Origin: Psychromonas sp.
GTDB lineage: Bacteria; Pseudomonadota; Gammaproteobacteria; Enterobacterales; Psychromonadaceae
Assembly: GCA_023145575.1 (NCBI GenBank)
Contig: JAGLDN010000326.1
Location: 1-9,260 of the forward strand
Reading direction: 5' to 3'
Length of the DNA: 9,260 bases
Position 1 is the stretch's first letter. Each line of letters starts with the position of its first letter. This document shows, one piece after another, positions 1 through 6,856 of the stretch. The notes under the pieces are model-generated. The model saw only the letters and a list, made by a program, of their open reading frames with translations. It was not told the DNA's origin and did not search any database. The translations under genes and the position numbers were made by a program.

Positions 1-194
1 AGCTCAAAAGTGGGTAATGCTGATATTGACTGGTGTTTATACAAATATAGGCACTTAGTTGAAAATGCCTTTGCAAGGTTGAAACATTTTAGGGCACTAG
101 CCACTCGATACGATAAACTAAAGATTCATTTTGAAAGTATGCTCGCACTAGCTTGCTCAATGATTTGGTTGCCAATGTGAAAGATCAACAGCCC
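1..194 (+). mobile_element. 3' end of an IS5-family insertion sequence (transposase C-terminus)
   Basis: An open frame runs from base 1 to a TGA at 178-180, giving the last 59 residues of a DDE transposase. The residues YKYRHLVENAFARLK fit the C-terminal Y-R-E-K signature around the catalytic glutamate of IS4/IS5-type transposases, and the hydrophobic tail MLALACSMIWLPM is typical of IS5-family C-termini. The 5' part lies outside the window, so I cannot tell whether the element is intact. Its outer end is probably near base 194, because the stop codon is followed by GATCAACAGCCC and then CTAG (195-198), which matches the YTAR target preference known for the IS5 group. The terminal repeat is inferred, since the other end is not visible. 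The element lies just upstream of the broken BREX genes and may have helped to delete their 5' part. Confidence 0.75.
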
Positions 195-198
195 CTAG

Positions 199-544
199 TT
201 TCTTGCTGATAAATAATTAAGCTATTAGCAACAACCATTCGGTTATATATTGAAGTGCATTAATAATATTGCCATGCTTTGATGCTCTAATCACTCTCCA
301 TTAAAGGTGATAAGCTCTTTAGCATTGCGGCTTGTTAAACCATCTGACCACGCCAAAAAATAAGAAATAACACTTTTTTTATTTTATACCTCTTATAATA
401 CCGCCTATTAACTGTCTTGTCGGTATTCAACTTGAAATTATCTATGATCTATTTACTATTAACTAATCTATCTGTGATTCAGCCAATATTTGAATGCTTT
501 TCAAGCCTTTGGCGCCACATAAAACTGCTCACTTGGTTAAATCT
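199..544. other. Gene-free stretch between the IS5 end and the pglZ remnant
   Basis: No convincing gene is seen here. The plus strand is stop-rich in all frames. On the minus strand an unstarted run of about 30 codons ends at a TGA at 291-293 and contains AWSDGLTSRNAKELITF, which reads like real protein but which I cannot assign. Just before the pglZ remnant a short plus frame ending near 553 reads HKTAHLVKSLIN and could be the frameshifted continuation of PglZ upstream of the conserved part. The abrupt loss of PglZ similarity here suggests a deletion or rearrangement end point. Confidence 0.4.
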
Positions 545-1284
545 TTGATAAATTAAAAGGGGGGCGCGTTATTTTAACGGCTGATCATGGCTTCTTATTT
601 AATCAAAGCAGTGTCACTGAGTCAGATCGAACAGAATTAACGACGAAACCAGCAGGTACTAAGATTTCTAAAAAACGTTATTTGATCGGTGAAAATTTAC
701 CTAAAGGTGATAGCTATTGGGTTGGTAAAATGTCTAACACGGCAAATGTAACACCAGAAAATGATGCTGAATTTATGATACCAGGAGGCAGTAATCGATT
801 TTATTTTACTGGTGGTGCTAAATTTATTCATGGTGGGATCATGCCACAAGAAATATGTGTACCTGTAATGCATATTCGAGCGCTTAATTCAAAGAAAAAG
901 CAGACACAGATAAAGCAAAAAGTCGGCGTTGTGCCATTAAATAACCCCCTAAAAATCGTCTCTAATATTGATCGTATTCAATTTTTACAGGCAGATTCTG
1001 TCGCCGATAAATATAAACCGCGTGAATTATAAATTTGGATAGAAGATACTGATGGCAAGCAAGTAAGCGCTACTGAGAAAGTGTTATTTGATTCGTTTTC
1101 ACAAAAAATGGAAGAGCGTAAAAGAAATGTCCAGATCAAATTAGATGGCAGTAGTTTTGACCGAACTGTAAACTATATATTGGTTATGATCGATACTGAA
1201 AGTAAAACGAAAACAACACACTCTGTCACTATTGATGTGGCTTTTGATGATGACTTTTTTTGGATCACAAAGATAAATGATTAA
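545..1284 (+). pseudogene. pglZ: BREX type 1 PglZ, C-terminal remnant (5'-truncated, frameshifted, internal stop)
   Basis: This is the last third of PglZ, the alkaline-phosphatase-superfamily protein of BREX phage-defence systems. PglZ proteins usually exceed 800 residues, and about 245 codons remain. The frame reads DKLKGGRVILTADHGFLF from 547, including the metal-binding DHG motif (about 583-591), then the conserved YWVGKM, FYFTGGAKFIHGG and MPQEICVPV segments. A TAA at 1030-1032 interrupts the frame after KYKPREL. The same frame continues with IWIEDTDGK and reaches the natural C-terminus (VAFDDDFF) and stop at 1282-1284, so the TAA replaces a sense codon, probably GAA. Upstream of about 547 the PglZ-like reading is out of phase (HLVKSLIN, frame 2), which implies a small deletion, and nothing recognisable is left before that. 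The N-terminus and its start are missing, so this is a dead gene. The family call is confident. Confidence 0.88.
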
Positions 1285-2837
1285 GAATAATATTGATGAT
1301 AGTTCGTCTGCTTCTTGCGAAGATCTTGATGATCTAATGAAATCAGAATTCAACGGCAGAATTGTACGTAAAGATTCAACTAAACAGTTAAAAGAAGGGG
1401 CGAATGTCCCCGTTTATGTTCTTGAATATTTACTGGGCATGTACTGCTCATCAGCTGAAGATGAGCAAATTAATGAGGGAATGAAAAACGTTAAAAAGAT
1501 TTTAACTGAAAATTATATTCGCCCAGATGAAGCTGAAAAAGCGAAATCTCTGATTAGAGAAAAGGGCACTTATAAAATAATCGATAAAGTCTCAGTCAAA
1601 TTAAATCAAAAGAAAGATATTTATGAAGCAAGTCTTTCTAACTTAGGTGTTAAAGACGCAGTAGTGCCAAATAATATTGTAAAAAATAATGAGAAGCTAT
1701 TATCTGGCGGAATATGGTGCATTATTTCTCTAAGCTATTTTTATGAAGAGGGTCAATAAACATCTCCATTTGCTGTCTGTATTTTAAAACCGATTCAAAT
1801 GCCTTCAATGAATATGGATGAATTATATGAGGCGCGTAGGAAATTCACTTTAGATCAATGGATGGATCTATTACTTCGTTCAATTGGTATGGAGCCTGTA
1901 AACTTAGATAAACGTGCAAAATGGCATTTAATTGCTCGCATGCTCCCGTTTGTTGAGAATAATTATAATGTGTGTGAACTTAGGCCTCGCGGTACGGGTA
2001 AATCTCATGTTTATAAAGAATGCTCACCAAATTCTCTTCTTGTATCAGGCGGTCAAACAACCGTAGGTAACCTGTTTTATAATATGGCATCAAGGCAAAT
2101 AGGTTTGGTAGGCATGTGGGATGTAGTTGCATTTGATGAAGTTGCGGGTATCCGCTTTAAAGAGAAAGATTGGCGGAATGGAATTTTTTGACGTTAATTT
2201 TAACTATATCGATAATGAAACACTCGAAGAATTTTTTGTGAATGTCCCCGAGCAGGGCGGTTCTAAATTAATACCATCAGGTATTTCTAATGCAGGTGTT
2301 GTTCACTTTGTTAGTCATAACGCGACTGGAAAACTTGGTATTTATCGCTTAGAAAGTCAAATGACGGCAGGTAATGGCAAGCTGTCAATATCAGGGTTTG
2401 CTTCGGATCCTATCGCTAAAGAGCAAGTTCAAGTTGGTTTTCAATACTTCAAAGGTAATTTAAATCGAATTGCGTCTAGTTCACGTTTCTCAGAGCATGA
2501 ATTCCATCTTCATTTTGTAGATCTTCAAAACTCAGGAAATAGCCACTCAGTAAGCTTATCATCACTTGTATCTTGTTGTTCAATATTATTTAATAAACCC
2601 GTGCAAGAGCAAATGGTCGTACTAGGAAGCATGACACTTGGTGGCGTCGTTAATCCAGTGCAAGACTTAGCATCAAGCATGCAAATAGCTTTAGAAGCAG
2701 GCGCGACTAAAGTGCTATTACCAATGTCTTCCGCTGCGGATATTCCAACCGTACCCGCAGAAACATTCACAAAATTCCAAGTGAGTTTTTTTAGCGATCC
2801 AGTTGATGCAGTTTATAAGGCATTAGGTGTACAATAG
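1277..2837 (+). pseudogene. brxL: BREX type 1 BrxL (Lon-like AAA+ protein), broken by a stop codon and an internal deletion
   Basis: BrxL is the last gene of type 1 BREX operons, an AAA+ protein with a Lon-like C-terminal domain. The ATG at 1277 overlaps the pglZ stop (ATGATTAA), as expected for translational coupling. The N-terminal domain reads intact to GGIWCIISLSYFYEEGQ; TAA at 1757-1759 then interrupts the frame, which resumes in phase with ILKPIQMPSMNMDEL. The Walker A region (RPRGTGKSHVYKE, 1985-2023) and Walker B region (VVAFDEVAG, near 2126-2149) are present. At about 2165-2171 the protein jumps from FKEKD straight to KIGGMEFFDVNF and the frame changes, so a segment I estimate at 160-180 residues (sensor and lid part of the AAA+ core) is gone. 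The Lon-like domain then runs to ALGVQ and TAG at 2835-2837. About 520 codons remain, against roughly 680 in the family. A downstream ORF could still encode the Lon-like half alone, but no good ribosome site is visible. Confidence 0.92.
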
Positions 2838-3246
2838 CTGATTGCAATTCAAAGAAATTACGACTGCAAATCCAGCTACTTTTAGGGATCAAGCATGTTA
2901 AAAATACTTGAAACAAAACTATGGGGAAAGTAGTGAATTTTCTGTGCCATTGTTGCCATAATGAAGTGCTGTTCGTAGGGATTAATCGGCCCAATTAGTA
3001 TAACGAAACAATGCGCGACCAAACAATATTTTCACTGCTAATTTAAAACGGAGGCATTGCTTATAAAACAAATAAGAGAGATAACCATTTGATATGGTAG
3101 CACTCCTCGTAATATACTAATAAAACTCACCTTAAAAGAAGTGGCGATTTATCAATCAACAAAACCTATTTTCGTTAGTAACATGGGTATAAAGTCGCGC
3201 ATGGGGTAAAGGTTATGTGATCAAATGCGCTAACTTTTAAAATAAA
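2838..3246. other. Gene-free stretch between brxL remnant and the anion symporter
   Basis: No gene is supported. A 25-codon plus frame (2921-2998) contains FLCHCCHNEVLFVG, which resembles a zinc-ribbon tail such as those ending some transposases; it is too short to call. The 13 bases ACATGGGTATAAA at 3181-3193 are the exact reverse complement of the outer end of the MITE-like element at 8709, so this may be the stub of another copy. No clear rho-independent terminator follows brxL. Confidence 0.4.
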
Positions 3247-3260
3247 TTATTGTACAATAA
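3247..3260. promoter_or_regulatory. Perfect 14-bp palindrome upstream of the anion symporter (candidate operator)
   Basis: TTATTGTACAATAA is a perfect inverted repeat ending 31 bases before the symporter ATG. It overlaps a possible -35 (TTGTAC, 3250-3255) with TAAAAA 15 bases downstream, so a bound dimeric regulator could block transcription. AT-rich palindromes of this length can arise by chance and no regulator is identified. Confidence 0.35.
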
Positions 3261-3291
3261 CTGTTCTTTTTAAAAATAAATTTGATAAATA

Positions 3292-4707
3292 ATGTACCGA
3301 AAGCAGCTAAAGTATATACTTCCTTTTCTTATTCCCGCATTTATTTTGTCATTGCCATTGAATGCATTTGGTATTGACCATTTTACTTTTGTAGAGCAAC
3401 GCGTCATGGCTATCTTTGTTTTAGCGACGCTTTGTTGGATCCTAGAGCCTATTCCTATTTATGCTACCTCTGTTTTGATCATTATGCTTGAGTTGTTAAC
3501 GATTTCAACAAAAGGTCTTTGGTTCACGAAAATAGCATCACCAGATCTAGGTAAGCTCATAGATTATCACGAAATCATAGGTGTATTTGCCTCGCCAATT
3601 ATTATGTTGTTTTTAGGTGGATTTTTTCTTGCATTAGCGGCAACAAAATACAAACTAGATATAAACCTTGCGCGGATCTTACTTAAACCTTTTGGTAAAG
3701 AGCCTAAATTTGTCATGCTAGGATTGATGATCATCACCGCTATTTTTTCTATGTTTATGAGTAATACTGCAACGACTGCAATGATGTTATCTATTCTAAC
3801 GCCAGTGCTTGCTTTGTTTTCCACTAAAGATCTGGGTAAAACAGCATTTTCACTTGCGGTGCCCATTGCTGCAAATGTTGGTGGCATTGCAACACCGATA
3901 GGCACCCCTCCGAATGCGGTTGCACTTAAATATTTAGTTGATGAAAACAATATTAGCTTTGGTCAATGGATGATGTTTGGTGTTCCCTTTGTGGTTATTT
4001 TGCTCTTTATTTCTTGGATGTTACTATGTCATTTATTTCCATCTACAGCTAAAGAAATTAAATTAAATATTGACAGTAAATTTTTGAAAACGCCAAAGGC
4101 AATTACTGTTTATGTAGTGTTTGTGGTGACGATTTTATTGTGGTTAATGGGGGGGAACCATGGCATGAATGCTTATGTTGTTGCATTGATTCCCGTCACG
4201 GTATTTTCGATGTTTAAAATAATCACTAAAGAAGATTTAAAAAAAATATCTTGGGATGTTCTTTGGCTAGTGTCAGGTGGTATTGCCCTTGGCATTGCGC
4301 TGGATAAATCAGGTCTTGCGCAACATACCATTGCTTCTATTCCCTTTGCAACACTTCACCCCTTATTATTAATTTCAGGCGCTGCATTACTTTGTTTGGT
4401 GATGGCAAACTTCATGTCAAATACTGCGTCTGCCAATTTATTGTTACCGATTGTTGCCGCATTGGGCGCTTCAATGCATTCATTATTACCTTATGGTGGT
4501 GAAGTTGTGCTAATTTTGGCAGTGACATTTGCTGCATCGTTAGGTATGTCATTACCTATTAGTACACCGCCTAATGCGTTGGCTTTTGCCTCGGGTAATA
4601 TTAAGACAAAACAAATGGCAAAAGTAGGTATTATTGTAGGGCTTGTTGGCGTATTACTTAGCTTTGCCATGCTGTACATATTAAATGAGTTTTCAATAAT
4701 AATTTAA
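3292..4707 (+). CDS. SLC13/DASS-family sodium-coupled anion (dicarboxylate-type) symporter
   Basis: This 471-aa inner-membrane protein belongs to the divalent anion:sodium symporter family, like bacterial INDY/SdcS proteins, which import C4-dicarboxylates or related anions with Na+. Both inverted structural repeats carry the hallmark motifs: S157-N158-T159 within FMSNTATTAMM and S376-N377-T378 within FMSNTASANLL. Each is followed by a TPPN loop (GTPPNA near 204-209, STPPNA near 424-429). These build the two Na+ sites and the substrate site. About eleven hydrophobic segments span the whole length, and the length is normal for the family (about 460-490). The ATG at 3292 is preceded by stop-rich AT sequence and by no clear Shine-Dalgarno sequence, but the N-terminus (YILPFLIPAFILSL) is a natural first membrane segment. 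The gene is monocistronic or paired with the receiver gene 135 bp downstream. Substrate (succinate, malate, citrate, sulfate or another anion) cannot be read from the sequence. Confidence 0.92.
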   Translation: MYRKQLKYILPFLIPAFILSLPLNAFGIDHFTFVEQRVMAIFVLATLCWILEPIPIYATSVLIIMLELLTISTKGLWFTKIASPDLGKLIDYHEIIGVFASPIIMLFLGGFFLALAATKYKLDINLARILLKPFGKEPKFVMLGLMIITAIFSMFMSNTATTAMMLSILTPVLALFSTKDLGKTAFSLAVPIAANVGGIATPIGTPPNAVALKYLVDENNISFGQWMMFGVPFVVILLFISWMLLCHLFPSTAKEIKLNIDSKFLKTPKAITVYVVFVVTILLWLMGGNHGMNAYVVALIPVTVFSMFKIITKEDLKKISWDVLWLVSGGIALGIALDKSGLAQHTIASIPFATLHPLLLISGAALLCLVMANFMSNTASANLLLPIVAALGASMHSLLPYGGEVVLILAVTFAASLGMSLPISTPPNALAFASGNIKTKQMAKVGIIVGLVGVLLSFAMLYILNEFSIII

Positions 4708-4842
4708 AGCGTGACTTAAAGTAAGATCTAAAAATGAAAAGTAGAAAGGCACTTTAAATAGAACTCAAATTAGCTAGCCTGTGCTGTAAAATTTACTGTA
4801 GTTTCTATGCCAAACGCTATGTTTAACTTTTAGGATGAGATA

Positions 4843-5316
4843 ATGGACTATTTTAATATTATTTGTATTGATGATGAAAGAGAAGTATTAGATGCTGTTG
4901 TTCAAGATCTTAGTATTTTTAATCCGTTTTTTAATATTGAGGAATGTGAATCGGCTGAAGAATGTTTGCAGCTATTAGAAGAATTAGCCGCAGAAGAGTC
5001 TCCCGTTGCATTAATAATTTCAGATCATGTGATGCCTGGTAAATCGGGTATTGAGCTTTTGATAGACATTCAAAAAAATAATAATTTTGTAGGGACAAAA
5101 AAAATATTATTGACAGGTCTTGCGACGCAAAAAGATACAATAAATGCTATTAATAATGCAAAATTAGATAACTATTTAGAAAAAGTATGGGATAAACAAA
5201 AGTTGGTGCAAATGGTCAAAGAGCTATTAACTGAGTACATTATTGAAAGAGGTTTTGACTACACCGACTATAATGACATACTTGATCCTGCAACGCTATA
5301 TCGACTGCTACAGTGA
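4843..5316 (+). CDS. Single-domain response regulator (CheY-like receiver with short C-terminal tail)
   Basis: This 157-aa protein is a cytoplasmic phosphoacceptor for an unknown histidine kinase. The receiver fold is complete: acidic pocket D10-D11 in CIDDE, phosphoacceptor D61 in IISDHVMPGKSG, switch threonine T91 in ILLTGLA, and the conserved lysine K114 in YLEKVWDK. The canonical Lys-Pro is Lys-Val here. A helix follows (QKLVQMVKELLTEYIIERG), then about 20 residues ending in DPATLYRLLQ. There is no DNA-binding or enzymatic output domain, so signalling is probably by protein-protein contact. The start is supported by AGGATGAG (4832-4839) three bases before ATG. No kinase gene lies in the window. 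The nearest gene is the anion symporter on the same strand, 135 bp upstream, but co-function is only a guess. Confidence 0.9.
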   Translation: MDYFNIICIDDEREVLDAVVQDLSIFNPFFNIEECESAEECLQLLEELAAEESPVALIISDHVMPGKSGIELLIDIQKNNNFVGTKKILLTGLATQKDTINAINNAKLDNYLEKVWDKQKLVQMVKELLTEYIIERGFDYTDYNDILDPATLYRLLQ

Positions 5317-5351
5317 CCGATAATACAATAAACACCGATCATACAATGAAT
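5316..5351. repeat. Two tandem 18-bp units after the receiver gene
   Basis: Two adjacent units beginning ACCGATaATACAATaAA and ACCGATcATACAATgAA match at 15 of 18 positions. The first starts on the last base of the TGA stop. They occupy the gap between the convergent receiver and cysZ genes. The function is unknown and there is no terminator-like hairpin. Confidence 0.6.
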
Positions 5352-5424
5352 AAATAATATGTCATCTTTAGTGAAGTTCGAGTTAAGAAACGCTTTTGTA
5401 GATTGCTATTTGCATGCACATCGG

Positions 5425-6189
5425 CTATTTTTGAGTACGAAATTGTGGTTTATAAATATCTACCCAAAAAGCGGTTGCACCACAGATAGCAATCGGCATG
5501 ATAATAAAATTAACGATTGGAATCGTATTAAAAAAACTAATTAGCATGCCAAAGCTCAGGCTTTTAACCGTGCGTTTGCGTAACGCGCCTTTCATGTCAT
5601 AAAAGGTTATTTTATTGTTATCAAAGGGGTAATCTGCGTATTGAATTGTCATCATCCAAGCACCAAATACAAACCAAATTATCGGTGCAATGATTTGTCC
5701 AAATCCTGGAATTAAAAATAAAATAGCACAGACAAGCATGCGGGGTACGATATAGCACATCTTGTGTAATTCGCGTTGAAAAATCCTTGGCAAATCTTTC
5801 ATTAAATCACGGATACCATCATTATTTATTGCTTCGCCAATCAATAAAATCTCTGTTTTTTCTGCGAGCAGCGCATTAAAAGGCGATGCAATTAAATTGG
5901 CAAATGTTGAAAAAACAAATGAAAATGAAAACAAAATAATAAAAGCTAACAATGGCCAAAGGATATAGGTTAACCATGTTAAAAACGCAGGTAGTTTAGC
6001 GATATAGCCATCAAGCCAAGCATTGATGTTACTAAAAAGAAACCAAAATGCGACGCTAAAAACAACTAAATTAATGAGCAGGGGGATCACAATAAAAGCC
6101 ATCAGTTTTGGCTGTTTTATGAGTTTCATGCCTTTTAAAAGATAACCAAGTGCAGAAAGGGGGGGAGTGAGCTCAGATGTATGGGGCAT
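5425..6189 (-). CDS. cysZ: Sulfate permease CysZ
   Basis: This 254-aa inner-membrane protein matches CysZ, which imports sulfate for cysteine biosynthesis; the E. coli protein is about 253 aa. Features seen are an N-terminal amphipathic stretch (GYLLKGMKLIKQPKL, 15-29), hydrophobic segments near 30-53 and 67-100, the conserved SPFNALLAEK (102-111), the central PGFGQIIAPIIWFVFGAWM region (161-179), and a last hydrophobic stretch at 211-245 ending WVDIYKPQF. The ATG (6187-6189) has AAGG about six bases upstream, and the MPHTSELTPPLSALGYLLKG start is typical. It is divergent from zipA, as in E. coli. The usual companion cysK is not found downstream; a receiver gene converges instead. The upstream region is AT-rich, with no obvious CysB site recognised. 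Confidence 0.95.
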   Translation of the reverse strand: MPHTSELTPPLSALGYLLKGMKLIKQPKLMAFIVIPLLINLVVFSVAFWFLFSNINAWLDGYIAKLPAFLTWLTYILWPLLAFIILFSFSFVFSTFANLIASPFNALLAEKTEILLIGEAINNDGIRDLMKDLPRIFQRELHKMCYIVPRMLVCAILFLIPGFGQIIAPIIWFVFGAWMMTIQYADYPFDNNKITFYDMKGALRKRTVKSLSFGMLISFFNTIPIVNFIIMPIAICGATAFWVDIYKPQFRTQK

Positions 6190-6274
6190 TTTTACCTTAA
6201 ATATTTACTAAAAGAAGCGTTATTCTATCAAAAATATACTTCACTTAATTAAATGATTTGCAGTATATAGTAAG

Positions 6275-6294
6275 AAATAATAAAAATAATAAAA
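6275..6294. repeat. 20-bp AT-only direct repeat, copy 1
   Basis: These 20 bases (AAATAATAAAAATAATAAAA) recur exactly at 7328-7347. The two copies bracket the repeat, MITE and IS30 debris in the cysZ-zipA interval. Low complexity means chance cannot be excluded. Confidence 0.5.
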
Positions 6295-6353
6295 ACTTAG
6301 ATTCAATTCTCAAATGCATAGCATAAATTAGTTGGAAAAATTGCCAGTTGAAT

Positions 6354-6534
6354 ATATACCCATCACACCTGAAGATCCTCGTTTCAGGATACCTAAGTGA
6401 TTCATATTCAAGGCGCAATGCTCCCTTCGGTAGGGTTAAAAAATACTTTAACCCTTTATTGTTTTCACTTTTTGAGTATTACAACGCGAAAGATGATTTA
6501 CTCAGTTGTCCCCAAAGGGCGAGTTTCAAAGGTC
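6354..6534. repeat. Repeat-derived intergenic segment beginning TATACCCAT
   Basis: The segment opens with TATACCCATCACACCTGAAG, sharing TATACCCAT with the ends of the adjacent MITE copies. It contains a CCTGAA/TTCAGG stem near 6368-6388, the strong hairpin at 6433-6454 and a CAAGGCGCAATG box. Its composition is unlike the flanking AT-rich DNA, and I recognise this style of sequence as typical of dispersed intergenic repeats in marine gammaproteobacteria (recollection, not a search). An open frame of 76 codons crosses it but runs into the MITE and has no protein-like features, so it is not called as a gene. Confidence 0.45.
6433..6454. other. Hairpin, 8-bp perfect stem with 6-base loop
   Basis: GGGTTAAA and TTTAACCC pair perfectly around AAATAC. 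It is followed by TTTATTGTTTT, so it could act as a weak terminator on the plus strand. No gene upstream on that strand needs one, and the hairpin more likely belongs to the repeat it sits in. Confidence 0.45.
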
Positions 6535-6856
6535 TATACCCATGTGACATAAAAGTGCAAATTCAGCAAGGGAAATAGTACCATGATGCTAGGCATAAAA
6601 TTGCTCTCGATGATTAACTGCGTTAATCACCATAGGTCGAATTAAAATAAAGACTTTAATTCCTAAATGGTTATTCTACATAGAGATTTTATATCAACGC
6701 GCCTTGTTACTAGTTGCCTTGCCCTGAGGGGCACAAGCTTGAAAACCAAGACTGCTTTATAATAATCGAAAAGTGAATAACAATTACCTAATATTGTGCC
6801 TTGTTCTGATTATCAAGCATGAGCCTAACCAAGCCTTTTTACGTCACAAGGGTGTA
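6535..6856 (-). mobile_element. MITE-like non-autonomous element, copy A (about 322 bp)
   Basis: Copy A begins TATACCCATGTGACATAAAA and ends TTTTTACGTCACAAGGGTGTA; the two ends are imperfect inverted repeats. Read on the minus strand it aligns with copy B (8709-9112) at both ends and inside: the block at 6593-6665 corresponds to 8977-9051, including the 20 matching bases that begin GAATTAAAGTCTTT, and an internal GATAATCAGAACAAGGC box corresponds to GATTATTAGAATAAGGC of copy B near 8753-8769. It carries no ORF and is about 80 bp shorter than copy B. Its right end abuts the IS30 remnant directly. A transposase acting in trans is implied, but none is identified. Confidence 0.72.

Noticed and set aside
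1081..1284. Separate 67-aa gene between pglZ and brxL
   Set aside because: It lies in the same frame as pglZ and continues its family-typical C-terminus after the TAA at 1030, so it is part of the pglZ remnant.
545..2837. A working BREX or novel defence system
   Set aside because: Both genes are truncated or broken and the methyltransferase, ATPase and small BREX genes are absent.
2791..2994. Minus-strand frame of 67 codons overlapping the brxL end
   Set aside because: Composition is not protein-like and it is antisense to conserved BrxL residues at its 3' end.
5317..5424. Bidirectional terminator between the receiver gene and cysZ
   Set aside because: No GC-rich stem followed by a T run is visible on either strand; only tandem 18-bp units and a TGCATGCA palindrome are present.
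5359..5544. Plus-strand frame of 61 codons
   Set aside because: It is antisense to the conserved CysZ C-terminus and has no motif of its own.
6348..6578. 76-codon plus-strand open frame
   Set aside because: It starts in the repeat segment, crosses its hairpins and runs into MITE copy A. It has no ribosome site and no protein-like pattern.
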